Part shown: positions 7,633 to 16,980 of the stretch, piece after piece
Numbering within the stretch: position 1 is the first letter of the stretch
How the letters are laid out: the number at the start of each line of letters is the position of its first letter
Assembly (NCBI GenBank): GCA_019359095.1
Contig: JAHHHZ010000011.1
Location: forward strand, 310,001 to 374,000
Direction: 5' to 3'
DNA from: Pleurocapsa minor HA4230-MV1
Lineage (GTDB): Bacteria; Cyanobacteriota; Cyanobacteriia; Cyanobacteriales; Xenococcaceae
DNA: 64,000 nucleotides
Notes under the pieces: generated by a model
Database searches by the model: none
Told to the model about the DNA's origin: nothing
Seen by the model: the letters and a program-made list of their open reading frames with translations, nothing else
Translations under genes and position numbers: made by a program

Positions 7633-9048
7633 TTACTCAGCATTGCCGCCAATAGTCACATCTTTGATTCTGAGACTAGGCCCTCCGCAACCAACGGCTA
7701 GTCCTGACTGCCCTCCTTTACCACAACCGCCTGACTCATCCCAATAAAAATCATCGCCGATCGCTTCAATATTTGCCAGGGTTTTAAATACATTGCCTGA
7801 AAGAGTTACATCCTTAACGGGTTCGGCTAATTCACCTTGCCAAATCATCCAAGCTTCCCCAGCGCTAAAGGTAAACATTTCGCCGTTAGTCATTCCTCCT
7901 AGCCAGTTACGAGCATATACACCCTCACTAACATCTTTGATTAAATCTTTTACAGGAGTTTTTCCTCTGGCAATCCAGGTATTAGTCATGCGCACAATGG
8001 GAGAATGATGATAATCTAAACAGCGAGCATTACCTGTCGGGGCTTCTTCTAACTTGCCCGCTGTTTCTCGCGAATGGAGTCTACCAACCAAAACACCATC
8101 TTTAATTAACTGGGTAGTAGTGGCGGGAGTCCCCTCGTCATCATAGAAGTAGCTACCGCGATGAACATAATTATCTTCTGAGGCAATTGGGGCAGCACCA
8201 TCAAAAATCTGTAGCTCTGGTGAGCCAAAACGCTTACCCATACTCATCACTTCTAATAAGTCGGGGTTTTCATAAGCCATATCTGCTTCCGATAGATGTC
8301 CAAAAGCTTCGTGGACAAATAATCCAGTTAAAATTGGATCGATCACGACGGTGTAGATATCACCCTTAATTTTGGGTAAAGATAGAGCATCAACCGCTCT
8401 TTGTGCAGCGCCAATTACCTGTCGATCTAAATTCGTCAAATCTTCATAAGCCTGACGAGAGCCTGTAGTTTCCCTTCCTGTTTGAATCGCATCATCTTTT
8501 CTCGCTGTTGCCGAAAAGCGCATTTCCATATCTGACCAGGATTGTTCAATTAAACTACCTTCAGAAGTTGCCAGAATTATCCTTTGAGAGCTATCGCCAT
8601 AGCTAACGGTAGTAGTGGTCAGACAGTCATGATAACCACGCAGAATCTGATCATAGCGATCGCACAAGGCTTTTTTATCGGCTAAAGAGATATTCCTGGG
8701 ATCGCTTCCCTTCAAGGGGACATGGCAAATCGTTTGAATTGGCTCAACGGTTGCAAGGATTGTTTCTGAATCGCCAACTATTTTAGCAGCAGCGATCGCT
8801 TCTTCAATTCTCTCAACCAAACTGCTCAAGTCGTCAAACGCCGAAAATCCCCAGCCTCCACGGTAACAAGCTCTCACCTGTCCACCCAAAGCGATGCTCT
8901 CACTGAGAGTTTCAATCTTACTCTGACGCAAGAAAATATTGGTTTCTGCTGCTTGTTCTAGACGAATGGTCAGAAAGTCAACGCGATCGCGATATTTAGA
9001 GATTAGTTCAGTCAGTCTATTTTTATGTTCGGCAAATAGATCGCTCAT
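7633..9048 (-). CDS. tldD: TldD-family metalloprotease
   Basis: A 471-residue member of the TldD/PmbA (U62) family. The zinc-site motif HEAFGH lies near residue 255 (LFVHEAFGHLSEAD), and the C-terminus carries the glycine-rich ending GGCGKGGQSGLAVGCGGPSLRI that shapes the active site. Known TldD proteins pair with TldE/PmbA to form a heterodimeric protease that degrades unfolded peptides and matures some ribosomally made peptides such as microcin B17. The TldE partner is not in the window. The neighbouring small peptide gene at 6591 is an unproven but tempting substrate. Length and start are normal. It is preceded by a small receiver-like gene 59 bp away on the same strand. Confidence 0.92.
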   Translation of the reverse strand: MSDLFAEHKNRLTELISKYRDRVDFLTIRLEQAAETNIFLRQSKIETLSESIALGGQVRACYRGGWGFSAFDDLSSLVERIEEAIAAAKIVGDSETILATVEPIQTICHVPLKGSDPRNISLADKKALCDRYDQILRGYHDCLTTTTVSYGDSSQRIILATSEGSLIEQSWSDMEMRFSATARKDDAIQTGRETTGSRQAYEDLTNLDRQVIGAAQRAVDALSLPKIKGDIYTVVIDPILTGLFVHEAFGHLSEADMAYENPDLLEVMSMGKRFGSPELQIFDGAAPIASEDNYVHRGSYFYDDEGTPATTTQLIKDGVLVGRLHSRETAGKLEEAPTGNARCLDYHHSPIVRMTNTWIARGKTPVKDLIKDVSEGVYARNWLGGMTNGEMFTFSAGEAWMIWQGELAEPVKDVTLSGNVFKTLANIEAIGDDFYWDESGGCGKGGQSGLAVGCGGPSLRIKDVTIGGNAE

Positions 9049-9107
9049 GATGATAATTGATCGGCAGACGTAACTTAACTTATATATTATCGCGGGTTTT
9101 GATTATC

Positions 9108-9554
9108 CTAGCTTCGCAGCAACGGAAGACATTTATGCAGCTTTTGATCCAAATAAAGAGACTGAGGATAGCTGAGGGCTAGATCGATCGCCTCTAAAAC
9201 TATCTCGGCATCACTTTCTTTAGTACAAAAAGAATTTACGCCCATCGAATACAATAGCTCAATTACTTCAGGATGCCGATAGTCACTCCAATGAATCACA
9301 CTGCTATCAGGAGCGATCGCCTTGAACAAAGCTAAGTTATCAGTATCTGATTCTGATTCAATATCAAAGAATAAAAGATCGATTTTCATCTCTCCATACA
9401 TTAAGGAGAAAACCTGCTCGGAATTATCCAGCAAAATTAAATTAAGATTGGGTCTTTGAGTTTTAATCAGTTGGTATAGCTGCTTCCCCTGTTGTCGATT
9501 GGGTTCAACGATGACTACATTTAACAGTTTTGCAGAAAATATATGATCGAGCAT
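9108..9554 (-). CDS. Small receiver-domain-like protein
   Basis: A 148-residue protein with the outline of a stand-alone CheY-like receiver. Strand 1 is VVIVEPNRQQGKQL, but the usual acidic pair is reduced to a single E. A possible phospho-acceptor aspartate lies in LLFFDIES, and a lysine lies in the strand-5 position (NSFCTKESD). The acidic pocket therefore looks partly degenerate, so phosphorylation is uncertain. No output domain or kinase is adjacent. It lies just upstream of tldD on the same strand. I do not recognise a named orthologue. Confidence 0.6.
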   Translation of the reverse strand: MLDHIFSAKLLNVVIVEPNRQQGKQLYQLIKTQRPNLNLILLDNSEQVFSLMYGEMKIDLLFFDIESESDTDNLALFKAIAPDSSVIHWSDYRHPEVIELLYSMGVNSFCTKESDAEIVLEAIDLALSYPQSLYLDQKLHKCLPLLRS

Positions 9555-9787
9555 AAACCTTAAAAAGTTTTTTCAGTATATTCATTTAGATATTATTACC
9601 TAGAATAATACGTATTTTTTGCTTTTGAGGTATTTTTAAGCTCAATTAATCTAAAGTTAATCAAAACACTTTGATTATTAAAGTTTGGCTAAAGTTAATA
9701 TTTAATGCTTAAGGTGAGTTATCTTCGTTCTAATTTACCAGCTCTTAGCTTTTAGCTTCTTAGCTTTGGAAAACTTATTACATTTGA

Positions 9788-9901
9788 ATGCGTGTTACTA
9801 ATGGCCCAACATTAGAGCAATTTTGGGGTGCGCCTCAAGATCATCAAGAGATTCCTTGGCAAATTCAATCTAAGGAAAAACTAGTAAAATCTGCTGAATA
9901 A
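9788..9901 (+). CDS. Small ORF, 37 residues, unverified
   Basis: ATG at 9788 to TAA at 9901, starting MRVTNGPTLEQFWGAP and ending EKLVKSAE, in the 419-bp spacer before the Rieske gene. Composition is soluble and proline/glutamine-rich, unlike random AT-rich spacer translation, but there is no clear ribosome site. It could be a remnant of an older gene, a real microprotein, or chance. Confidence 0.25.
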   Translation: MRVTNGPTLEQFWGAPQDHQEIPWQIQSKEKLVKSAE

Positions 9902-9973
9902 CATTTGGTCAGCAGTTATCCAAAATCTTGTGTCACAATTATTTACAAAACAAATAATTAAAGATTTCTGGGT

Positions 9974-11371
9974 ATGACCACAACTTCAAATAGTTCAAGT
10001 ACAGCAATATTACCTGGGGGTAGTGACTCCACTGTTTTTGATCCGCAAGAAGCCTGGTATCCTATCTACTTTGTTGATGATTTAGCTCGGCGTAAACTAA
10101 CTCGATTTACTTTACTCAATACAGATTTAGTTATCTGGTGGGATAAATCCGCTGAGACTTGGCAGGTATTTGAGGATAAATGTCCTCATCGTCTGGCATC
10201 TTTGAGTGAGGGCAGAGTTAACGAAGACGGTTTCTTAGAATGTCCCTATCATGGCTGGGCATTTTCGGGTAATGGTGACTGCGAAGTAATTCCCCAACAG
10301 CAACCAGAAGGAATGGCTCATACTTCTGCTAGAGCTTGTGTTAGATCTTATCCCACGGCGATCGCCCAAGGACTATTATTTGTTTATCCTGGTATTAAGG
10401 AAAACGCTGCTATAACTCCTGTACCGATTATTGAACCGATGGAAGAAGATCCTGATGCTTGGGTTTGCATGAATATCTTCCGTGATCTTCCTTATGATGC
10501 TCATACTCTACTCGAAAACGTTATTGATGCCAGCCACATTCCCTATACTCACCATAAGACTGTGGGAAATCGCTCCAATGTTGCACCTGTGGAATTAGAG
10601 GTCACCGAGTCGAGTAAACAAGGATTCAAAGGTATCTGGCAAGAAGGCCCTCGCAAGGGTCAATTAGGGACGCAATACACAACTTTTACCGCTCCCTGCT
10701 TAATCTGGCACGATTTGACCTCCAAGCAGTTTGGACGCACTCTAACAGTGGTCTATGCTACGCCGATTAGTAAAGGAAAATGTCGCTTATTTGCTCGTTT
10801 CCCCTTTAAGTTTGCATCTCCTTTGCCTCGCTTTTTGATTAAGCTTGCTCCAACTTGGTATTCTCACCTCAATCAAAATGGCGTATTGGAAGACGATCAG
10901 ATTTTTCTGCATCATCAAGAACGCTACCTTGAGGCTTTGGGTGGTAGTGATAACTATAGCAAAGCGTTTTACTTGCCCACCAAAGCAGATTTATATGTAT
11001 CCGAGTTACGCCAGTGGGTCAATCTTTACAATGCCGATCCTTTTCCCCATCAAGATCTACCCCCCGCATTATCAAAAGAACTACTACTAGATCGCTATCA
11101 TTCCCATACCAAAAACTGTCGTAGCTGTAGTCAGGCTTTGGGGGTGATTAAACAAATTAAACAAATTGCGATCGCCATTCCTATTTTAACCTGGGCAATT
11201 ATTCCTTTACTGTCGATATTTATCACCTTACCTAGTAATTTAATCGCAGTAGGCTTATCTGGCACATTGCTAGTGTTTAGCTTAATTTGGTGGCAACTCA
11301 ACAAAATCGAATCGAAATTCTATTTGGGCAAAGAAACTCCACCCCGTAACTTACCAGGCAAAAAAAAATAA
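9974..11371 (+). CDS. Rieske [2Fe-2S] oxygenase, PaO/Tic55/chlorophyllide-oxygenase-like
   Basis: A 465-residue non-haem iron oxygenase. The Rieske cluster ligands are CPHR (about residue 70) and CPYHGW about 18 residues later. The mononuclear iron site is ENVIDASHIPYTHH (about 185-198). Near the end is a CxxC pair in TKNCRSCSQ, characteristic of the pheophorbide a oxygenase/Tic55/PTC52 group, followed by two hydrophobic segments (about 395-440) that anchor the protein in the membrane. Plant relatives act on chlorophyll breakdown products or protochlorophyllide, with ferredoxin as electron donor. The cyanobacterial substrate cannot be deduced. It stands alone, convergent with the DnaJ-like gene. 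Confidence 0.88.
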   Translation: MTTTSNSSSTAILPGGSDSTVFDPQEAWYPIYFVDDLARRKLTRFTLLNTDLVIWWDKSAETWQVFEDKCPHRLASLSEGRVNEDGFLECPYHGWAFSGNGDCEVIPQQQPEGMAHTSARACVRSYPTAIAQGLLFVYPGIKENAAITPVPIIEPMEEDPDAWVCMNIFRDLPYDAHTLLENVIDASHIPYTHHKTVGNRSNVAPVELEVTESSKQGFKGIWQEGPRKGQLGTQYTTFTAPCLIWHDLTSKQFGRTLTVVYATPISKGKCRLFARFPFKFASPLPRFLIKLAPTWYSHLNQNGVLEDDQIFLHHQERYLEALGGSDNYSKAFYLPTKADLYVSELRQWVNLYNADPFPHQDLPPALSKELLLDRYHSHTKNCRSCSQALGVIKQIKQIAIAIPILTWAIIPLLSIFITLPSNLIAVGLSGTLLVFSLIWWQLNKIESKFYLGKETPPRNLPGKKK

Positions 11372-11420
11372 ATTTGGCTAACTGATTACTAATTACTACT
11401 CATTGTTCATTGTTCATTGT

Positions 11421-12413
11421 TCAAAGGCTTATTCTCTCTAGGTTACTACGAGGATTTTCCAGACGTAAATCGCGAATTTTTTCGTAATATTCTCTTTCTT
11501 GAGCATTAATCTTTTGTGGAGTTTCCACGACAATTTTGACTAATTGGTCTGTTCTGTTTCCTTGAGGAGAAATCCAGCCTTTGTCCCGCAAACGCAATAC
11601 TTGACCTGAATTTATACCCGCAGGAATTTTCATGCTTACCATCCCATCAGGAGTAGGAACATTAATTGATGAACCTAAAACTGCTTCATCAGGAGTGATA
11701 GGTACTTCACAAAGTAAATCATCGCCCTCAAAACTAAAAAAAGCATGAGGATTTAATTTGATTTTGAGATATAAATCGCTTGATACTCCAGAAATACTAG
11801 GTTTTCCTTTCCCTGCTACACGAATCTGAGAATTAGGTTTCACTCCCGCAGGAATACGTATCTCCACTATTTCTTGTTCTAAGTTAAGCTTTTTGGTTAT
11901 ACCTCTAAAAGCTTCAGCATAAGTTAAATTGATGCTAGTTTCATCATCAACAAAACTAGATGTTTCAGCCTGACTAAAACCTGAAAAATTACTACCTTGA
12001 GATGAGTTTGCTGATGAAGTACTGCTACTACTCGGAGTAGAAAAACGGCCTAAAAGTTCATTGATAAATTCATCAAAATTACCATATTGGCTAAAATCAG
12101 TACTGTTGAAATCAACTTTAGAGTTAGTACTACTGTGATTATTAGTACTTCGAGCAGTAGTGTGTTCTGTGCTTACATCTTTTTGCCAATATTGTCCAAA
12201 GTGATGGTATTTTGTGCGCTTGTCTTCATCAGACAACACGTCATAGGCTTCACTAATTTCTTTGAATTTCGCCTCAGCAACTTTATTTCCCTGATTGCGA
12301 TCGGGATGATACTTTAAAGCTAGTTGACGAAACTTCTTTTTAATCTCGCTAATATTCGCTGTTTTTCTAACTCCTAAAGTAGCGTAGTAATCTTTAAATT
12401 CGGCAGAAGACAT
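11421..12413 (-). CDS. DnaJ-type (CbpA-like) co-chaperone
   Basis: A 330-residue J-protein. The J-domain occupies residues 6-75 with the HPD triad in LKYHPDRNQG. A serine/asparagine-rich linker follows (about 85-160, including TPSSSSTSSANSSQ). The C-terminal substrate-binding domains span about 165-315 (IPAGVKPNSQIRVAGKGKP, then LRLRDKGWISPQG). The cysteine-rich zinc domain of true DnaJ is missing, so this is the type II/CbpA class, which stimulates DnaK ATPase. No dnaK is in the window. It lies 294 bp downstream of glgC, on the same strand but separated by a terminator, so it is probably transcribed separately. Confidence 0.92.
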   Translation of the reverse strand: MSSAEFKDYYATLGVRKTANISEIKKKFRQLALKYHPDRNQGNKVAEAKFKEISEAYDVLSDEDKRTKYHHFGQYWQKDVSTEHTTARSTNNHSSTNSKVDFNSTDFSQYGNFDEFINELLGRFSTPSSSSTSSANSSQGSNFSGFSQAETSSFVDDETSINLTYAEAFRGITKKLNLEQEIVEIRIPAGVKPNSQIRVAGKGKPSISGVSSDLYLKIKLNPHAFFSFEGDDLLCEVPITPDEAVLGSSINVPTPDGMVSMKIPAGINSGQVLRLRDKGWISPQGNRTDQLVKIVVETPQKINAQEREYYEKIRDLRLENPRSNLERISL

Positions 12414-12584
12414 TAAAAATTTTCCTAAAAAGTTTAGCTAATTTTAATCCGATTAATCATAAAAATGAAAGGAACAGAAGATTATTTTAGCAATCTTCTT
12501 TAAAGTTTCACTCCAAAATTTGCTTAAGCAATTAATCTGTAGTCTTTGCTCAAATACTAATAATTAGTTACAGATGGTCAAAGT

Positions 12585-12611
12585 AAAAGGGCTAGTAAAT
12601 TGAACTAGCCC
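12585..12611 (-). terminator. Rho-independent terminator after glgC
   Basis: On the minus strand an 8-bp perfect stem (GGGCTAGT/ACTAGCCC; plus-strand arms 12589-12596 and 12604-12611) with a 7-nt loop runs into UUUU. It lies about 100 bp beyond the glgC stop. Confidence 0.75.
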
Positions 12612-12707
12612 CCAGAGAATATTTAATTTTAATCTTAGGTTAAGTGATCTTAAGCTAGTGTTTGGTAAATTAACCTTGATAATGTCAGCTAATAGATAAT
12701 AAACGGT

Positions 12708-13997
12708 TTAGATCAAGGTGTTATCTTGAATCAAGGCATTTTTCAAAATAACTACAATGCCACTACGAATATAAAATCCTGCATCTTCTCTTTGAGCTTC
12801 TTCCACTCGCTCCTTGTTAAGAATTTGGACATTACGACCAATACGAGCATTTTTATCCACAATAGCATGACGAATTGTACATCCTTCACCAATACCAACA
12901 GGAACAGCTGCGTTATGCAGCCCAGACTGCCTTTCCGCAAAAGGTTCGTAAAAATCTGCTCCCATAATTAAACTATCTTCTATGGTACAGTTTTCTTCAA
13001 TTCGAGTCCTGACACCAATTACAGAATGATTGATGCGACAATCTTTTAAGATACAGCCCTCTCCAATCATCGATTCACTTACTTGACAATTAAGCAGTTT
13101 TGTAGGTGGCAAATAGCGCGATCGCGTATAAATTGGCGCTTTTTCGTCATAGAAGCTAAAGTCTGGCAATGGCTGCTTCGTCAGGGCTAAATTTGCTTGA
13201 TAAAATGATTCAATCGTACCAATGTCTTCCCAGTAACCCTTGAATAAGTAAGCCTGAAGATTATGATCTTTGGCTGCACCAGGAATAATTTCGTTGCCAA
13301 AATCAGTCTGGTCAAAGTTCTTTTCTAATAGATTGATTAAAACATCCTTTTTGAACACATAGATGCCCATAGAAGCTATGTAAGGGCTTTGTCTAGCTTG
13401 TTCAGGAGTTAAACCTAATACAGTCGTGTCTACCTGCATTTGCTTCAATTCTTCGCCTTTTGGCTTTTCCGCAAAGTCGATAATTCTGCCTCGATCATCA
13501 ATTTTCATTAGACCAAAACTGGAAGCTCTCTTGTCGTCAATTGGGACTACAGACAAAGTAATATCTGCCTTGCTTTCGCGATGATGCTCGATAAACTTGC
13601 TGTAATCCATACGATAGAGGTGATCGCCAGAAAGGATGATGACCTCATCAACATCCCAAGCCTTGATGGAGTCAATATATTGACGAACCGCATCAGCCGT
13701 TCCCTGAAACCAACCAGAGTTATCTTTGGTTTGCTGTGCTGACAGTACCTCTACGAACCCTTCTCTAAAGCCAGAAAAATTGTAACTGCGATTTAGATGA
13801 CGATTGAGAGAAGCAGAATTAAACTGAGTCAGAACGTATATTTTGAGAATCTCAGAATTAATACAGTTACTGACGGGAATATCGATTAAACGATATTTAC
13901 CGGCTAAGGGGACTGCTGGTTTGGCTCTTAGCTTAGTGAGGGGATACAAACGAGTACCTGCACCGCCTCCTAGAATGATACCTAATACTCTTTTCAC
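12708..13997 (-). CDS. glgC: Glucose-1-phosphate adenylyltransferase (ADP-glucose pyrophosphorylase)
   Basis: A 429-residue enzyme that makes ADP-glucose from glucose-1-phosphate and ATP, the committed step of glycogen synthesis. The N-terminal nucleotidyltransferase domain starts [26 protein letters not shown] in two overlapping motifs. [10 protein letters not shown] and FAEKPKG mark the catalytic and sugar sites. The C-terminal left-handed beta-helix (about 290-429) ends [12 protein letters not shown], the allosteric domain that in cyanobacteria responds to 3-phosphoglycerate (activation) and phosphate (inhibition). Length is normal and the start is ATG. It is divergent from sufE, with a terminator at 12585-12611. 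Confidence 0.97.
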   Translation of the reverse strand: MKRVLGIILGGGAGTRLYPLTKLRAKPAVPLAGKYRLIDIPVSNCINSEILKIYVLTQFNSASLNRHLNRSYNFSGFREGFVEVLSAQQTKDNSGWFQGTADAVRQYIDSIKAWDVDEVIILSGDHLYRMDYSKFIEHHRESKADITLSVVPIDDKRASSFGLMKIDDRGRIIDFAEKPKGEELKQMQVDTTVLGLTPEQARQSPYIASMGIYVFKKDVLINLLEKNFDQTDFGNEIIPGAAKDHNLQAYLFKGYWEDIGTIESFYQANLALTKQPLPDFSFYDEKAPIYTRSRYLPPTKLLNCQVSESMIGEGCILKDCRINHSVIGVRTRIEENCTIEDSLIMGADFYEPFAERQSGLHNAAVPVGIGEGCTIRHAIVDKNARIGRNVQILNKERVEEAQREDAGFYIRSGIVVILKNALIQDNTLI

Positions 13998-14198
13998 TTC
14001 TTAAAAACCTCGTGAATGGCTGTGCCTCTCAAAATAAAGTTTATCCGAATGAGGGACAGATTCAGCAAAATTAGAAGGAAAAGAATTACTTTTGCTAAAG
14101 TATTAAGTGAATGTAATATAAGCGATGCTTTACGCCTAGCTTGGAGATAGCTTAATTTTCCAGAAAAATCGTTATTTTAAAACCACTTTTATTACTCA

Positions 14199-14639
14199 AT
14201 GTCATCAACCGAAACCTCTCTTCCACCGAAGTTAGCAAAGATCGTTGAGCGTTTTCAACGCCGTTCTGACTCTAAACAAAAATATAAGCAGTTGCTGTGG
14301 TATGGGCAAAAATTACCAGCTATGTCCGAAGCTGACAAAACTGAAGCCAATAAAGTCAAGGGTTGTGTTTCTCAGGTATATATTACTGCTACTTTAGAAG
14401 ATGGTAAAGTTCAGTACCAAGGAGATGCTGACGCTCAGTTAGTTAAAGGATTGGTTGCTTTTTTGATTGAAGGCTTAAACGATCTACCACCAGCAGAAAT
14501 TGCCCAGATTGAACCTAGTTTCATCGAAGATACTGGCTTGAAAGTTAGTCTCACACCTTCCCGTGCCAATGGCTTCTTTAATATTTTTCAAATGATGAAG
14601 CAAAAGGCTTTAAACTTTAACTTAGATCAAGCTAAATAA
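14199..14639 (+). CDS. sufE: SufE-family sulfur acceptor
   Basis: A 146-residue SufE protein. The sulfur-accepting cysteine is C56 in NKVKGCVSQVY, flanked by the family sequence LLWYGQKLPAM. SufE takes persulfide sulfur from the cysteine desulfurase SufS and passes it to the SufBCD scaffold for iron-sulfur cluster assembly. The rest of the suf operon is not in the window, which is usual in cyanobacteria, where sufE is unlinked. It is convergent with the Fur-family gene 43 bp away, a suggestive but unproven neighbour for iron or redox control. Confidence 0.93.
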   Translation: MSSTETSLPPKLAKIVERFQRRSDSKQKYKQLLWYGQKLPAMSEADKTEANKVKGCVSQVYITATLEDGKVQYQGDADAQLVKGLVAFLIEGLNDLPPAEIAQIEPSFIEDTGLKVSLTPSRANGFFNIFQMMKQKALNFNLDQAK

Positions 14640-14682
14640 ATTAGGTAGATAGCAAAGGCAACTGTGCTTATTTGTAATACTG

Positions 14683-15201
14683 TTATCTTTTCTTTTTCGT
14701 CGCTTGTTCCGAGATGATGCGAGTACAGCACCAGTCAGTGGGTAAAGCTGATGGCCAACCCATGCGAATTGCTTCAGGGCAAATAGTCATTACTGTGAGT
14801 TGACAATCAATTAGCTGAAAGCCTTCTTTTTTGCACTGCTTTAAACTGTGTTTGAGAATTGTATCATCTCTAAATTCGATTGTATTATTGCATTGAATAC
14901 AAACTACGTGATGATGATGGTGGGGATAGGGTTGATTTAGTTCGTAGTGCTTATGTCCTTCGGCCAGTTCTAGTTCACGCAGAATACCCATCCGTGCCAT
15001 TAGTTTTACGCTACGGTAGATAGTAGATAGACTAATAGATTCTCGGCGCTGCTCTAGTAAATCGTATAGTTCTTCTGCGCTGAGGTGATCACCTTTAGGT
15101 AAGTTTTGGAAGACGTGCAGAATTTTTTCTCTTTGGGGTGTCATGCGCCAACCCCTAGAGTTAAGTTCGGCTTTTAAAGAAGATGCCGTGTAGTGAGCCA
15201 T
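14683..15201 (-). CDS. Fur-family transcriptional regulator (PerR/Fur-like)
   Basis: A 172-residue Fur-family repressor. The winged-helix DNA-binding domain spans about 1-85 (GWRMTPQREKILHVF, then SLSTIYRSVKLM). The metal-sensing hinge HYELNQPYPHHHHHVVC leads to the first CxxC (CIQC). The second cysteine pair typical of the structural zinc site is altered: instead of CxxC the end reads TICPEAIRMGWPSALPTDW and then CC. An alternative frame does not restore a CxxC, so a frameshift is not supported; this may be a natural subgroup of cyanobacterial PerR. It likely controls iron or peroxide-response genes. A dyad at 15228-15245 may be its own operator. Confidence 0.9.
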   Translation of the reverse strand: MAHYTASSLKAELNSRGWRMTPQREKILHVFQNLPKGDHLSAEELYDLLEQRRESISLSTIYRSVKLMARMGILRELELAEGHKHYELNQPYPHHHHHVVCIQCNNTIEFRDDTILKHSLKQCKKEGFQLIDCQLTVMTICPEAIRMGWPSALPTDWCCTRIISEQATKKKR

Positions 15202-15227
15202 ACCAGTCTTTTATCAATTGTTTGCTG

Positions 15228-15245
15228 CTTATTGACAATAATAAG
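15228..15245. promoter_or_regulatory. Inverted repeat upstream of the Fur-family gene
   Basis: CTTATT-gacaat-AATAAG, perfectly symmetric arms, 26 bp before the fur start codon. AT-rich dyads of this type are typical Fur/PerR targets, and autoregulation is common in the family. It matches Fur boxes less well than the site at 6550-6568. Confidence 0.4.
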
Positions 15246-15296
15246 ATTTTTAAGCAGCCTTTGCAATAAAGTTTAGTTATATATACATACTATAGA

Positions 15297-16616
15297 TCAA
15301 TTATCTTTGAGACTATTCCATTCTTCAGCAGCATCTTGAACTGCTTGCTCGACGCTTTTCTCTTTTAACATAGCAGCTTGTAGGTTTTCATAGATTGTTT
15401 TTTGCAAAATATGTATATTCTTGGTAACAGGAATGAGAATTTCGGCATTCTCTAGCTGACTGGCGCTAACTTTTTTGGCTTGTTCTTTTAAGCTCTTGGG
15501 TTGCTGTTCTATATTTTTGATATATTGCTCTACTGCTTCAGTGGTAGAAGGAAGAACATTCGACTCTTGAGCAAAAGCTAGTTGATTTTTGGTATTAGTG
15601 ACAAACAAAGCATACTTAAGTGCCTCAGCAGATTTATCACTATCACGGGGAATAACTAGATTCATGACTGCAACACTCTTTTTCTCATTTTCACCAGTGA
15701 TTTGTGGTGCAACAGCAGAAACTTGAGCTACAGTCGGCGCATTGTTGTTAATGCTGTCAATAAACTCAGCACCAGAGGATAGCAGGGCAATTTCTCCCGC
15801 TTGATATAGCTCAACTCCTCGACGATGCCCTTGAGTTAAGACATCTGGAGGAAGCAGCTGTTGTTGATATAAATCGACCCAATATTGAAAAGCAGCTTTA
15901 CCTTCAGGAGTATTAAAAGCCGCCTTACCCGACTCATCGATTAAATTTACGCCCATCTTGACCAAAGATTCTAAAACATCTGCTGAATCATTAGGAACAA
16001 AGGAGATGAAAAAGGCATACTTCCCTGTTTGAGCTTTAATTTTTTGAGCTGCTTGAGCTAACTCGGCATATGTTTGAGGTGCTTGAGTCAGATTTGCTGC
16101 GGTTAAAAGTTCTTGATTATAAATAGTGATCGTAGTTGTGAGATACCAGGGAAGACCAAAGGTTTGCTGATTACACTTACTTTCTTGGCACACTTCAATC
16201 GTGCTAGCCTGCCAGATTTTAGGTAGGTAGGTAGCTTTTACTTCAGGAGTGACACTAGACTCAAGATCCAACCAAGCATTGCGCGTCGCTAACTGGGAAG
16301 CAAATTTAGGATTGAGATTAACAACATCTGGTGCTGTTTTAGCCGAGATTGAGGTTAAGATTTTGTTTTCCATCGCTGACCAAGAAACATCAATCCAGCG
16401 CAACTTAACTGTTTTATTTTGCTCTTCAAAAGTTTGATTGATGCCTGCGAAATATTGATCGAAGGTGGGTTTAAGCTGCATTGTCCAAAATTCTAGCTGG
16501 TTAGAGTTAGCTTTTTTTTGCGGATTACAGCCAGAGAGTCCACCTAAAATCATTCCTAGCAAGAGACACAGACTTAACTTTGTACTTAACTTCGTCATTG
16601 AGGTGATTTTTTGCAT
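15297..16616 (-). CDS. ABC transporter solute-binding lipoprotein, sugar type (family 1)
   Basis: A 439-residue extracellular binding protein. A lipoprotein signal peptide ends in the lipobox LSGC (about residue 30); an internal ATG seven codons in is an equally possible start. The mature part has the MalE-like family 1 fold: NQLEFWTMQLKP, later KTAPDVVNLNPKF and FGLPWYLTTT. Such proteins deliver sugars or related solutes such as glucosylglycerol to a membrane permease. No permease or ATPase gene adjoins it, so the partner is elsewhere. It is divergent from pilM and shares a 364-bp promoter region holding a CRP-like site (16775-16790). Confidence 0.85.
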   Translation of the reverse strand: MQKITSMTKLSTKLSLCLLLGMILGGLSGCNPQKKANSNQLEFWTMQLKPTFDQYFAGINQTFEEQNKTVKLRWIDVSWSAMENKILTSISAKTAPDVVNLNPKFASQLATRNAWLDLESSVTPEVKATYLPKIWQASTIEVCQESKCNQQTFGLPWYLTTTITIYNQELLTAANLTQAPQTYAELAQAAQKIKAQTGKYAFFISFVPNDSADVLESLVKMGVNLIDESGKAAFNTPEGKAAFQYWVDLYQQQLLPPDVLTQGHRRGVELYQAGEIALLSSGAEFIDSINNNAPTVAQVSAVAPQITGENEKKSVAVMNLVIPRDSDKSAEALKYALFVTNTKNQLAFAQESNVLPSTTEAVEQYIKNIEQQPKSLKEQAKKVSASQLENAEILIPVTKNIHILQKTIYENLQAAMLKEKSVEQAVQDAAEEWNSLKDN

Positions 16617-16774
16617 AACTTAGCCAATTAATAAACAATCAAACAAAAGATATTACCAATGAATGTAAATGGCAATATCCATCCGTAATTTTAACTACTC
16701 TTTAAATAGTGAATTTACTTTTTTCGGTACTACCACTTATCAAGATAACTCTTAGTAGCAGCTACAATATCCGA

Positions 16775-16790
16775 TGTGACTAAGATCACC
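16775..16790. promoter_or_regulatory. CRP/SyCRP1-like site between the binding-protein gene and pilM
   Basis: TGTGACTAAGATCACC fits the TGTGA-N6-TCACA consensus at 9 of 10 specified positions. It lies 159 bp from the binding-protein start and 191 bp before pilM. A second dyad, AAATTGAT-8-ATCAATTT, follows at 16794-16817. The rest of the 364-bp spacer shows nothing else. Confidence 0.5.
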
Positions 16791-16980
16791 GTTAAATTGA
16801 TTAATATCGATCAATTTATGATTAATAATTTGCTTAACTATTTTATTAAAGATTTTTAAGCTATTAACCCAATTAAAAATATCTAGTATTTATTCGGCAT
16901 GATACAAAACTGAATCTAAAAAATAGATTGTTATCGCTAATGTGGAGTACAAATTTTGAAATACTACTTGGTGAAAGAGT

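Noticed and set aside
14683-14790. Possible frameshift at the end of the Fur-family gene
   Set aside because: Reading the other frames after CPEA does not restore a CxxC or any family-like ending, so the present end is probably real.
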